Positions 24,703-33,143 of a stretch of DNA of 64,000 nt are shown here, piece by piece. Location: the NCBI RefSeq assembly GCF_030730875.1, contig NZ_JAVAMA010000001.1, forward strand, positions 248,001 through 312,000, given 5' to 3'. Below the pieces are notes generated by a model that had not been told where the DNA came from, ran no database searches, and worked only from the letters and a program-made list of their open reading frames with translations. The translations under genes and the position numbers were made by a program. Numbering within the stretch: position 1 is the stretch's first letter; the number at the start of each line of letters is the position of its first letter. This DNA is from Sphingomonas sp. DG1-23. GTDB lineage: Bacteria; Pseudomonadota; Alphaproteobacteria; Sphingomonadales; Sphingomonadaceae.

Positions 24703-24733
24703 GGCTCGAGGGGAAACCCTCGGGCCTCTTTTT
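24703..24733 (+). terminator. Rho-independent terminator after the small membrane ORF
   Basis: A 10-bp stem closed by a GAAA tetraloop (GGCTCGAGGG...CCCTCGGGCC, one G-U pair) is followed directly by TCTTTTT. It begins 12 bp after the stop of the small ORF on the same strand. Confidence 0.8.
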
Positions 24734-24885
24734 GCAGGGTGCGCCAAGCAGGCTGCGCTGCGGCGCCTTTCCCCTACTTGTCTAGGAATAATCTCGCAGG
24801 ACCCCAAACGCAAGCGTCCCGTACGGATCGATCGCGATCCGATACGCCGAGACGATTTGCATACCGCTATCCGCCACGCTGCGTT

Positions 24886-24908
24886 GTCAGGGACTCGATT
24901 CCCCTCAG
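24886..24908 (+). other. Putative right attachment site (tRNA-Ala 3' fragment)
   Basis: GTCAGGG, two mismatches, then TCGATTCCCCTCAG: 21 of 23 bases equal the tRNA-Ala segment at 6648-6670, in the same orientation. The match stops before the CCA end and no tRNA precedes it, so it is a fragment. The 280 bases around it (24734-25012) hold no gene. Confidence 0.5.
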
Positions 24909-25012
24909 TTGACCAGCCGCCCTTTCTACTACGGTCCTCCATCGCAAGATCGGGCTGCTGACTCTCAACGTCCGCTGCACGAAGCCGTGTCGCGCCGCTG
25001 CAGCTCCTCGCC

Positions 25013-25068
25013 CCTGTAAAGAGTTCTTGACATGTCCCCGAGTCGCCTGTAAAGAGCTCTTTACAGGC
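25013..25068 (+). promoter_or_regulatory. Promoter with perfect palindromic operator before XRE/membrane pair
   Basis: TTGACA (25027-25032) and TAAAGA (25050-25055) are 17 bp apart. The -10 lies inside a perfect 24-bp palindrome (25045-25068; half-site GCCTGTAAAGAG). A second copy of CCTGTAAAGAG lies at 25013-25023. The arrangement predicts autorepression by the XRE protein that starts 12 bp downstream. Confidence 0.75.
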
Positions 25069-25079
25069 GGAGATGGATT

Positions 25080-25286
25080 TTGGAAAATCGCTTGAAGGAA
25101 ATGCGCGAGGGGCGCGGCTGGAGTCAGGGCGAACTGGCCCGGCGGCTCGGCGTGTCGCGACAGACGATCAACGCCGTCGAGACCGACAAATATGATCCCA
25201 GCCTGCCGCTGGCGCTGCGCATGGCCAAGCTGTTCGCCGTGGCCGTGCCCGAGCTGTTCGTCGACCATTGGGAACCGGAGGAATGA
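25080..25286 (+). CDS. Small XRE/Cro-type transcriptional regulator
   Basis: A 68-residue regulator consisting of one helix-turn-helix: ELARRLGVSRQTINAVETD, then KYDPSLPLALRMAKLFAVAV. It starts with TTG at 25080, supported by AGGCGGAG 7 nt upstream; the nearby ATG at 25073 is out of frame. Its recognition helix is almost the same as that of the regulator at 5216, and both operators share TGTAAAG. Its stop overlaps the next gene's start (ATGA). It probably represses its own two-gene operon through the 24-bp palindrome. Confidence 0.85.
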   Translation: MENRLKEMREGRGWSQGELARRLGVSRQTINAVETDKYDPSLPLALRMAKLFAVAVPELFVDHWEPEE

Positions 25287-26140
25287 TCGCCATGGCGAAT
25301 GACAAATCCCTGCCCGCGTGGCGCAATTTCGCGGCGTGGAGCGTCGCGGGAGCGCTTTGCTACATCCTCGCCGCGTCGGGTGCCTCCGCGCTTCTGCACG
25401 AGGGCGGCGTGGGCACGATGTTCCGATCGAGAGAGGTCGTAGGGATATTGGGCCTCGGCTTGCTCTTCTCGATGGCGGTGGTCGGGCTGAGCAGCCGGAA
25501 GCGGCCGTTCAACCTGCGTACCATCCGCAATTTCGCGGCATCGAGCGCGGTGGCCGTCCTCGCCTGCACGCTCCTCCTGCTAGGCTTCGACGCATTGGCC
25601 CGTGCGGGCGCCCTGGAAACGATGGGCGTGTCGGAATGGGTTGCCGCCATCATGGGCTCGACGCTCATCGTCTTCGCTTCGCTCGGCGTCCTTGCGGTGG
25701 CGAGCGCGCAGGGCGGCGCCGGTTTCATCGACGATGCGGCCGCCGCCGACGATATGCGCGAACGCGGCCGGCTGTTTCTCTACAGCTTCGTCTGGATGGT
25801 TGCGTGCGGCCTGCTGCTGATCGTACTGGCGCTTGCCGGGCCCGAGGGCGTACTGTCCCCCGCGACGGTTCTCGCCGGCGCGCTGGTCCTGATCGCCGTC
25901 GCAACCCTGCTGTCGATCGCGGTTTGGCGGCTGCTCGACGAGCTGGGGCGCACCCTGTCGCACGAGGCCGGCAACATGGCCTTCTATCTGATCATCCTGC
26001 TCGGCGGCGGCTGGGCGATGCTCGCGCATCTCGGTTTCGTGGCCGGGCCCGCGCCACTCGACTGGCTGAGCCTGTTCGTCGCGCTGATGTTCGTGGCGAG
26101 CTTCATCGCGGCGGGCCGGAGGCAATTGCTGACCCGCTGA
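25283..26140 (+). CDS. Polytopic membrane protein paired with an XRE regulator
   Basis: A 285-residue integral membrane protein with about seven or eight hydrophobic segments (such as ALCYILAASGASALL, VVGILGLGLLFSMAVVGL, MAFYLIILLGGGWAMLAHLG). No transport or enzyme motif is recognised. The ATG at 25283 overlaps the stop of the XRE gene by four bases; a second in-frame ATG at 25292 is possible. The gene ends 28 bp from a convergent glycoside hydrolase pseudogene. Compared with the pair at 4797-5422 the membrane protein is larger and gene order is reversed, but the logic is the same. Confidence 0.7.
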   Translation: MIAMANDKSLPAWRNFAAWSVAGALCYILAASGASALLHEGGVGTMFRSREVVGILGLGLLFSMAVVGLSSRKRPFNLRTIRNFAASSAVAVLACTLLLLGFDALARAGALETMGVSEWVAAIMGSTLIVFASLGVLAVASAQGGAGFIDDAAAADDMRERGRLFLYSFVWMVACGLLLIVLALAGPEGVLSPATVLAGALVLIAVATLLSIAVWRLLDELGRTLSHEAGNMAFYLIILLGGGWAMLAHLGFVAGPAPLDWLSLFVALMFVASFIAAGRRQLLTR

Positions 26141-26168
26141 ACGCCGGTTGCCGGCGCGCGCCAGGGCC

Positions 26169-28209
26169 TCAGCGCGCAACCACCACGACGAACCGTGCAT
26201 GATCCGCGCGATCGGGACGCGCGCCGGGGCTGGTCGCCGAGACCTGCCCGCTTGCCGGATCCACCGTCAGATAGCGGTTGGTCACCAGCGACATCAGCAT
26301 CGGCTCGCCATAGATGCTCTCCATCCACTGAAAGGTCTCGCCGGGTCCCGCCGCGCCCGGCTTGACCCAGGCGTCCCCGGTCGCACTGATCGAGACATGC
26401 CCGCCGGCAAGAGCGAGCGCCACCCGCCCCTGCCCGCGATCGACCAGCCGGAAACGCGCCGCGCCTTGCTTGCCCGGTCGGGCGACGATCGAACCCTCAT
26501 GCTCGCCCAGTGACGATTCGGGCGCAGCAAGTGCCAGCGTCACCGACTTTCCGAGCGGGATCGAGTGCATCAGCCCCTTAGGGCTCGGCTCGGCCACGGC
26601 GAAGCTGTCGAAATCGGCAAAGCCGCCCGGCCGTCCGCGCTCGTTATACGCGAACAAGGCGTAGCGAATGCCCTGGAAGGTCTTGAGCTGGAACGCCATG
26701 ACGAACGGCGCGCCGATCGGGGTGAAGGCCTCGCCGTCGAAGCTGTACGCGAACTGCGCCCGCTCGGTCAGATAATCGCATTCGGCGCGCAGCCAGATGC
26801 GGTTGCCGGCGAAGGGCACGCGGACTTTCCGGTCGCCGAGCTGGTCGCGGAATTCGATCGTCAGCCCATTGCCCTCGCGCCGCACCCCCAGCGTCCGCCA
26901 CGGCAGCCCGAGCAGTCCCAGCCCCGCTACGTCGCCGTCGCGCAGCCCCCTGGTCTCGAGCACCGCGACCGGCACCGAACGCGGTCCGATCGCGCGTTGG
27001 GTCAGCGAATTGCGCGCGGTCATCAGGTCGGTGGCGGGCAAGGTGTGCAGCCGCAGGAACCCGCGACGCTCGCCCAGCGACCAGCGCCTATCGTCCGGGA
27101 CATGGTTCCATTGCCAGATGCGGCCGAGCGCCGGCCCGGCAAAGCCGTCGTCGCGGACATAAGGCGCGAACGGCTTCTGATTCACCCCGGTCACCGGCCT
27201 GGTCCAGGTCCGCGGCGTCCGGCCGAGATTGCCCGGCAGCCCGAACCAGGGCCAGCCGTCCTGCCACGTCACCGGCGAGAGCGCAGTCAGCCGCCCGAGC
27301 GAATTGTAATCGGTCATCGAGAAGCCCCACCATTCCCCCTTCGGCGTCTGGACGAGCCCGCCCTGGTGGAGGACGTTGCGCCCGAGCGCGGTGGTCGGCG
27401 GCGCGATATCGAACGGCGGCCTGGGCTCGCCGCGATGGCGATAGCCTTCGGCGCTTCCCCAGCCCTCGTCTAGGCTGATCGCGTGGTTCACTTCATACGG
27501 CCCATAGGGTTTGTCGGCGCGCGCCACCGGCATCCGCATCCGCCCCGAGAACCACGCGCTGGTGATGAAATAGCGCCCGTCGACCTTGTAGAGATGCGCG
27601 CCCTCGCCCATCCCCTGATCGGCGCGGATGATCACCCGTTCGCTGCCCGGCACCAGATCGTCGAGCGCGGCGTTGAGCTGCGCCATCCGCACTTCGCGAT
27701 AGCCCCAGACGACATAGACCTTGCCGTCATCGTCGAACAGGACCCCGAGATCGTGAAGCGAGCGCTTCATCGGCGTGCGCGTCCATGGCCCCGCGGGGTT
27801 GGTCGCGCGGAAGACCTGGGTGGTATGCCCGTTGACGTTCGAGAAGATGTAGAAAGTGCCGTTATGATAGCGGAAGCTCGGCGCCCAGATGCCCTGCCCG
27901 TACATCGATTTGCCGCCCTCGAGCCGCATGTCGGGGCCCAGATCGAGCCGATCGAAGGCATAGCCGAGCAGCTTCCAGTTCACGATCCCGCGAATGGAGG
28001 ATCGGCAGCCCCGGCATGACGTGCATGGTGGTGCCGGTCAGATAATAATCCTCGCCCACCCGGATCAGGTCGGGGTCGGAGAATTCGTCGTAGAACAGGG
28101 GGTTGGTGAAGGTGCCGTCGCCATTGTCGGCAGTCCAGGTCTGCGCGGCGGCGGGGAGCCCGGCCAGGCACAACCACATCGCCATCCACAGCCGCGACGC
28201 CCGATGCAT
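26169..28209 (-). pseudogene. Secreted GH43 family glycoside hydrolase, frameshifted near N-terminus
   Basis: Encodes a GH43 enzyme split between two frames. The first part (from ATG 28209) has a signal peptide (LCLAGLPAAAQ) and the catalytic start SDPDLIRVGEDYYLTGTTMH, ending in HSRD. The second begins at about 27983 with VNWKLLGYAFDRLDLGPDM and continues 604 residues. Normal members read HSRDLVNWK, so two bases are missing around 27983. Further catalytic acids are in place (HDLGVLFDDDG, GEGAHLYKV). A beta-xylosidase-type concanavalin-like domain follows (LGRIWQWNHVPDDRRWSL) and the last ~130 residues look like a beta-trefoil binding domain. Translation from GTG at 27981-27983 would lack the signal peptide and base-catalyst Asp. 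It is either a recent pseudogene or a sequencing error. Confidence 0.8.
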
Positions 28210-28331
28210 GACCTTTCCCCCTCGATAGCTTGGACGCAGCGCTATTGGCGCGGCCGCGAGGCTGTCAAATGAATTGTCCGATTAATTCCATACCCGCCGG
28301 TGCATATGGCGCGCGCAAGCCGGAGATGCCC

Positions 28332-28715
28332 TCAGGCCGCCGGCGGCTCCCACAATTCGATCGGATTGCCTTCGGGATCGTGGATCCGCGCGAAGCGGCC
28401 GGTCTCGGGCGTGTCCCATTCGTCCTTGGTGGTGATCGCGATGCCCAGTGCATTGAGCTGTTCGAGCAGTCCATCGAGATCGCGGACGCGGAAGTTGAGC
28501 ATGACCTGCTTGTCCGCCGCGAAATAGTCCGTCGTCGCCGCGAACGGCGCGAACACCACCGGGCCGGGCTCGGGATACCAGAACCAGTCGCTCGACTCGC
28601 CGTTCTCGTCCTTGCCGCAACCGCCGCCGACCCCGAGCGTGTCGCGATACCAGGCGTTGAGCGCCTCGGGATCCCGCGCACGGAAAAACAGCCCGCCCAA
28701 TCCGATCACCGGCAT
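28332..28715 (-). CDS. VOC family (glyoxalase-like) protein
   Basis: A 127-residue single-domain vicinal-oxygen-chelate protein with paired beta-alpha-beta-beta-beta modules. GLGGLFFRARDPEALNAWYR opens the fold and FARIHDPEGNPIELWEP closes it with the metal-ligand Glu in the usual place. The substrate is unknown; the family covers glyoxalases, dioxygenases and resistance proteins. It ends 123 bp from the GH43 pseudogene and starts 13 bp downstream of the glnD stop on the same strand, so it may be transcribed with glnD. Confidence 0.8.
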   Translation of the reverse strand: MPVIGLGGLFFRARDPEALNAWYRDTLGVGGGCGKDENGESSDWFWYPEPGPVVFAPFAATTDYFAADKQVMLNFRVRDLDGLLEQLNALGIAITTKDEWDTPETGRFARIHDPEGNPIELWEPPAA

Positions 28716-28728
28716 GCTTGTCCCCTTT

Positions 28729-31476
28729 TCAGGCGGCCTGAGCGATGTCCTGTCCCGCCGCCGCTTCGAGCAACCGGCGCTCGATCGTCTTCAGTCGCGC
28801 CGCGCCTTCGATCTTATCACCGATCAGATCGGTCAGGTAGAAGGTATCGACCGCGCGCTCGCCATAGGTGGCGACATGCGCCGAGTGGATCGTCACCTTC
28901 GACTGGAACAGCGCAAATGCGAGGTGGCACAGCAAAGCCGGGCGATCGCGGGCATTGACCTCGATCACCGTGAAGCGGTTCGACGCCTTGTTGTCGATCA
29001 GCACGTTCGGTTCGATCGCAAAGGCGTCGGCACGCAGTCGCGGCAAGGGTTTGGTCTTGAGCCGTTCCTGCAGCCGCGAGCGGTTGGCGAGCGAATCGGC
29101 GATGCTCGCCTTGATCCGGTTGAGCCGCGCGGCCTCGTCGAACGGCCGGCCCAGCGGGTCCTGGACGAGGAAATTGTCGAGCGCCATGCCGTCGCGCGTG
29201 GTGTGGATCCGCGCGTCGATGATGTTGCCGCCGGCGACGTGGATCGCCCCGGCGATGCGGTAGAACAGTCCCGGATGATCCGAGGCGTAGACCGTCACCA
29301 GGGTCGCGCCGCGATCGGGATAGACCTGCGCCGCGATCGACAATTGCTCGTCCCCCGCGGCGTCGATCTGGCGGGCATTGCGCTCGAGCACGTCGAGCGG
29401 CTCGGCGATCCAGTAGGGCTCGGTCAGCCGCCGCTTGAGAGCCGCCATCCGTTCGTCGCTCCAGCCGAGGATCTCCGCCAGCTCGGCCTGCTTGGCGGCG
29501 ATGCGCTCGCCCCGGCCCTTCTGCTTGTGGCCGAGCCGCAGCACTTCCTCGGCGGAGTCGAACAGATTGGCGAGCAATTGGCGCTTCCAGCTGTTCCACA
29601 CGCCGGGGCCCACGGCGCGGATGTCGACGATCGTCAGGATCAGCAGCATGCGCAGCCGCTCGGGGCTCTGCACGTGCGCGGCGAAATCGAGGATGGTCTT
29701 GAAGTCGCTGAGGTCGCGCTTGAACGCCGTTGCCGACATCAGCAGATGCCAGCGCACCAGCCATGCCACCGCCTCGGTCTCGGCCGGGCTCAGCCCCAGC
29801 CGCGGGCACAGCCGCTCGGCCACTTCGGCACCGAGGATCGAATGGTCGCCACCGCGGCCCTTGGCGATGTCGTGGAGCAGAACCGCGACGAACAAGGCGC
29901 GCCGCGACACGATCTGCTCGAAGATGCCGGTGGCGAGCGGATGATCCTCCTTGAGCTCGCCTTTCTCGATCGCGTTGAGCAGCCCGATCGCGCGGATCGA
30001 ATGCTCGTCGACGGTGTAATGGTGATACATGTCGAACTGCATCTGCGCGACGACGCGGCCGAAATCGGGCACGAAGCGGCCGAACACCCCCGCTTCGTTC
30101 ATCCAGCGCAGCACCATTTCGGGCGTACGCGGCGAGGTCAGCACATCGAGGAACAGCGCGTTGGCGCGGGCATCCTCGCGGACATCGTCGACCAGCCGCG
30201 CGTCGCGCGCGGCGGCGCGCATCGCGGTGGGGTGGATTTCGAGCCCGTGCAGATCGGCGAGCTGGAAGATCTCGACCAATCGGACCGGATCCTCCTGAAA
30301 GAAGCTGTCGCGGGGCAGCGCCAGCCGGCTCCGCTCGAGCGTGAAGCCGTTCAATTTGCGTGGGCTCTTGAACAGCCGCGGGAAGCCGAAGCGGCTGCCG
30401 CGCGCGGCGAACTTCTCGTCGAGATGCGCGAGGAACACCCCGGTGAGATCGCCCACCACCTTCGCCTGAAGGAAGTAGAAGTGCATGAAGCGCTCGACCT
30501 TCGACTTGCCCGGCCGGTCGGCATAGCGCATCCGGCTGGCGATCTCGGGCTGGACGTCGAAGGTGAGCCGATCCTCGGCGCGGCCGGTCAGCAGATGGAG
30601 CTGGCAGCGCACCGCCCAGAGGAAATTCTCGGCGCGGCGGAACTGGCGATATTCCTGCGGCGTGAGCAGCCCCGCCTCGACCAGCTCGGCGGGCTCGCGG
30701 ACATTGTACGCGTACTTCCCGATCCAGAAGAGCGCGTGGAGATCGCGCAAGCCCCCTTTGCCTTCCTTGACGTTGGGCTCGACGACATAGCGGCTGTCGC
30801 CCATGCGCTTGTGCCGCGCGTCGCGCTCGGCGAGCTTCTGCGCGATGAAATCGCGCGCGGTGTCGGCCTGGACCTCGGCCTTGAAGCGGCGTGCGGCCTC
30901 GTCATAGAGCGCGGTGTCGCCCCAGATGTAGCGTGCCTCGAGCAAGGCGGTGCGCACCGTCACGTCGGCCTTGGCCTGGCGGACCATGTCGTCGAGCGAG
31001 CGCGACGAATGGCCGACCTTCAGCTGCATGTCCCACAATGAATAGAGCGTGGATTCGATCACCTGCTCGCACCAGCCGGTCACCTTCCACGGGGTGAGGA
31101 AGCCGATGTCGATGTCCGAATGCGGCGCCATCTCGCCGCGGCCATAGCCGCCCACCGCGATCAGGGTCAGCCGCTCCGCCGCGCTGGGATTGTGATTGGG
31201 ATGCAGCCGCTGGGTGGTGAAGTCCCATAGCAAGCGGAGCAATTGATCGATCAGGAACGCTCCCGCCGCAGCCATCTCGTGCCCGCGCGAGGGATGTTCG
31301 GCCAGCCGCCGCGCGATTTCCGCCTGCCCGGCATCGAGCGCGGCCTTGAGTTGGGTGGTGGCGGCGCGGCGCAATTCGCCGGGATCGGATGCTTCCAAGG
31401 CCGCGAGCCGTTCGGCGACGGCCCGCCGGTCGATCAGCGCGCGGCGGTTGGGGACGGAATCGAAGCGCGAGGACAT
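28729..31476 (-). CDS. glnD: [Protein-PII] uridylyltransferase / uridylyl-removing enzyme
   Basis: Bifunctional nitrogen sensor that uridylylates PII proteins when glutamine is low and removes UMP when it is high. The nucleotidyltransferase motif GGYGRGEMAPHSDIDIGF lies near residue 110-130. The HD phosphohydrolase domain is visible as AVLLHDIAKGRGGDHS around residue 525. Two C-terminal ACT domains follow (VTVYASDHPGLFYRIAGAIH and VIEVNARDRPALLCHLAFAL). The length, 915 residues, is normal for alphaproteobacteria. It stands upstream of the VOC gene and downstream of an inverted repeat. Confidence 0.97.
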   Translation of the reverse strand: MSSRFDSVPNRRALIDRRAVAERLAALEASDPGELRRAATTQLKAALDAGQAEIARRLAEHPSRGHEMAAAGAFLIDQLLRLLWDFTTQRLHPNHNPSAAERLTLIAVGGYGRGEMAPHSDIDIGFLTPWKVTGWCEQVIESTLYSLWDMQLKVGHSSRSLDDMVRQAKADVTVRTALLEARYIWGDTALYDEAARRFKAEVQADTARDFIAQKLAERDARHKRMGDSRYVVEPNVKEGKGGLRDLHALFWIGKYAYNVREPAELVEAGLLTPQEYRQFRRAENFLWAVRCQLHLLTGRAEDRLTFDVQPEIASRMRYADRPGKSKVERFMHFYFLQAKVVGDLTGVFLAHLDEKFAARGSRFGFPRLFKSPRKLNGFTLERSRLALPRDSFFQEDPVRLVEIFQLADLHGLEIHPTAMRAAARDARLVDDVREDARANALFLDVLTSPRTPEMVLRWMNEAGVFGRFVPDFGRVVAQMQFDMYHHYTVDEHSIRAIGLLNAIEKGELKEDHPLATGIFEQIVSRRALFVAVLLHDIAKGRGGDHSILGAEVAERLCPRLGLSPAETEAVAWLVRWHLLMSATAFKRDLSDFKTILDFAAHVQSPERLRMLLILTIVDIRAVGPGVWNSWKRQLLANLFDSAEEVLRLGHKQKGRGERIAAKQAELAEILGWSDERMAALKRRLTEPYWIAEPLDVLERNARQIDAAGDEQLSIAAQVYPDRGATLVTVYASDHPGLFYRIAGAIHVAGGNIIDARIHTTRDGMALDNFLVQDPLGRPFDEAARLNRIKASIADSLANRSRLQERLKTKPLPRLRADAFAIEPNVLIDNKASNRFTVIEVNARDRPALLCHLAFALFQSKVTIHSAHVATYGERAVDTFYLTDLIGDKIEGAARLKTIERRLLEAAAGQDIAQAA

Positions 31477-31525
31477 GGAGCGGAGATAGGGGACGCGGCG
31501 CGATGCGTCACCTGCTCTTGAGGCT

Positions 31526-31665
31526 CCCCTCCCTGAAAGGGAGGGGCCGGGGGTGGGTGCGCGCCGAAGGCGAGCCCAACGAGACGCTCAGCAGAAAAAG
31601 AAAGGCCGGGCATCGGGCCCGGCCTTTTCTACCCACCCCTAACCCCTTCCAGGGAGGGGAATCAG
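31526..31665. repeat. Intergenic inverted repeat enclosing a terminator hairpin
   Basis: Outer arms CTCCCCTCCCTGAAAGGGAG and its reversed counterpart CCTTCCAGGGAGGGGA, plus GGGGTGGGT / ACCCACCCC, enclose the glnD-fpr gap. The design is like the elements at 991 and 36844 but the sequence family differs. Confidence 0.6.
31601..31627 (-). terminator. Terminator of the ferredoxin-NADP reductase gene
   Basis: An 11-bp perfect stem (AAAGGCCGGGC with GCCCGGCCTTT, 5-base loop) reads into TTTCTTTTTCT on the minus strand, 40 bp after the reductase stop. Confidence 0.8.
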
Positions 31666-31666
31666 G

Positions 31667-32482
31667 TCAGCCCACGAAAGCCCGCTCGACCACGAAGGTC
31701 CCCGGCTTGGCGTTCGAGCCCTCCTCGAAGCCGTGGCGCTCGAGCATCGCCGAGAAATCCTTGATCATCTCGGTACTGCCGCACAGCATCACCCGGTCGG
31801 TCTCCGGATTGAGCGCACGCTCGCCCGAGACCGGCGGGTGGAACAGCCAGCCTTCCTCGATCAGCTGGCCGATCCGCCCGGTGGTGCGGAAGGGCTCGCG
31901 GGTCACCGTCGGAATGTAATGGAACTGGAGCAATGCCTGGTCCGCGACCAGCGGATCGCCGGCGAGCTGGGCGGTGAGCTCGTCGTGATACGCCAGGTCG
32001 CTCACCCGGCGCGTCGAATGGACGATGACGATCTGGCCGAACGCGTCGTAGATGTCCGGATCGCGTGCGATGCTGAGGAACGGCGCGAGGCCGGTGCCGG
32101 TCGACAGCAGGAACAGCCGCCTCCCCGGAAGCAGCGCGTCGGAGACGAGCGTCCCGGTCGGCTTCTTGCCGAGATAGAGCTGATCGCCGGCGCGGATCAT
32201 CTGCAGCCGCGAGGTCAGCGGACCGTCGGGCACCTTGATCGAGAGGAATTCGAGTTCGTCGGACCAGGTCGGGCTGGCGATCGAATAGGCCCGCATCAGC
32301 GGCTTTCCCTCGCCTTCGAGCCCGATCATCACGAACTCGCCCGAGCGGAAGCGGAAGCTCGCCGGGCGTTCGATCGCGAAGCTGAACAGATGCTCGTTCC
32401 AGTGCCGCACCCAGCGCACGTTGCAGGTCTGGAAGGCGGCATGCTCGGGAAGCAGCTGGGGCGGGCGGGCGTGCATGTTCAT
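31667..32482 (-). CDS. fpr: Ferredoxin--NADP reductase
   Basis: FAD enzyme that exchanges electrons between NADPH and ferredoxin or flavodoxin, used in iron-sulfur repair and oxidative-stress defence. The FAD-binding RAYSIAS motif lies at about residue 64, the NADP-binding GTGLAPFLS at 128 and the ribose-binding region VMLCGSTEMI near 230. The C-terminus AFVG matches the short tail of bacterial class-I reductases. At 271 residues it is slightly longer than E. coli Fpr because of a ~12-residue N-terminal extension. It lies 36 bp downstream of a small unknown gene and probably shares its transcript. Confidence 0.93.
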   Translation of the reverse strand: MNMHARPPQLLPEHAAFQTCNVRWVRHWNEHLFSFAIERPASFRFRSGEFVMIGLEGEGKPLMRAYSIASPTWSDELEFLSIKVPDGPLTSRLQMIRAGDQLYLGKKPTGTLVSDALLPGRRLFLLSTGTGLAPFLSIARDPDIYDAFGQIVIVHSTRRVSDLAYHDELTAQLAGDPLVADQALLQFHYIPTVTREPFRTTGRIGQLIEEGWLFHPPVSGERALNPETDRVMLCGSTEMIKDFSAMLERHGFEEGSNAKPGTFVVERAFVG

Positions 32483-32518
32483 CGAGAAAAACGGTTCCTG
32501 AGTCTGTGGATGCTCCGC

Positions 32519-32917
32519 TCAGGCCGCGAGGGCCTGGGCGATGCGCGTGGCGGCGAACTGGAGCGTGCGCTGTGCCTCGGGCTTCACCAGCGCTTCGACG
32601 ATGTTCCGGACCACGGTCTCCTGCCCTTTAGCGGCCGCGGCGTGAAGCGCCAGCAACAATGCCTCGTCATCGCCCAAGCTGAGACATCCGACCGTGCGGA
32701 ATTGCAGCGAGGCAATGCCCTCGCGATCGAGCAGCATCATCGCGATGTTGAAATCGGGCAGGATCGTCGAGAGCCGGCGCGCGGCGAGTGCCGGGCCGAG
32801 CGCGGCGCAGGGACAGCGCCCGCCGCGCATCGCGCTGACCCATTGGCGCATCGCCCAGACGAGCAGCGCGTCGCCCGGCACGAGTTCGGACACGGTTCGA
32901 TCGAGGAACTGATACAC
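32519..32917 (-). CDS. Unrecognised small protein upstream of fpr
   Basis: A 132-residue, mostly helical soluble protein without a family I can name. It has LPGDALLVWAMRQWV-like and MRGGRCPCAALGPALAARR segments, the latter with a CPC pair, followed by LPDFNIAMMLLDREG and a C-terminal helix-rich region. I chose GTG at 32917 (VYQFLDRTVSELV) because GAGG lies 7 nt upstream; TTG at 32932 is the alternative. It is probably co-transcribed with the ferredoxin reductase gene. Confidence 0.6.
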   Translation of the reverse strand: MYQFLDRTVSELVPGDALLVWAMRQWVSAMRGGRCPCAALGPALAARRLSTILPDFNIAMMLLDREGIASLQFRTVGCLSLGDDEALLLALHAAAAKGQETVVRNIVEALVKPEAQRTLQFAATRIAQALAA

Positions 32918-33002
32918 GCCGCAACCTCGCAATCGGCCCCAATGCGGGCCGCATTGCGTCTAGCGTTTGATGCGAATGATTAGCAATAGCGAATTTGTGA
33001 AA

Positions 33003-33141
33003 CCCTCTCCCATCGGGAGAGGGAGGGAGCCGACGAAGTCGGCGGAAGGGTGAGGGCGAGCAGGATGACCTCGCGACACCCTCACCCTTCCCACTCGCTT
33101 CGCGAGCGGGCCCCTTCCCTCTCCCATTGGGAGAGGGAAAT
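33003..33141. repeat. Intergenic inverted-repeat element
   Basis: Outer arms CCTCTCCCATCGGGAGAGGG and CCTCTCCCATTGGGAGAGGG are themselves hairpins. Inner arms GGAAGGGTGAGGG and CCCTCACCCTTCC complete a cruciform-like element of about 139 bp between grpE and the gene upstream of fpr. It probably acts as the hrcA-grpE terminator. Confidence 0.65.
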
Positions 33142-33143
33142 TC

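Noticed and set aside
28612..31041. 809-codon open frame antisense to glnD
   Set aside because: glnD is unmistakable on the minus strand; the plus-strand translation has no domain.
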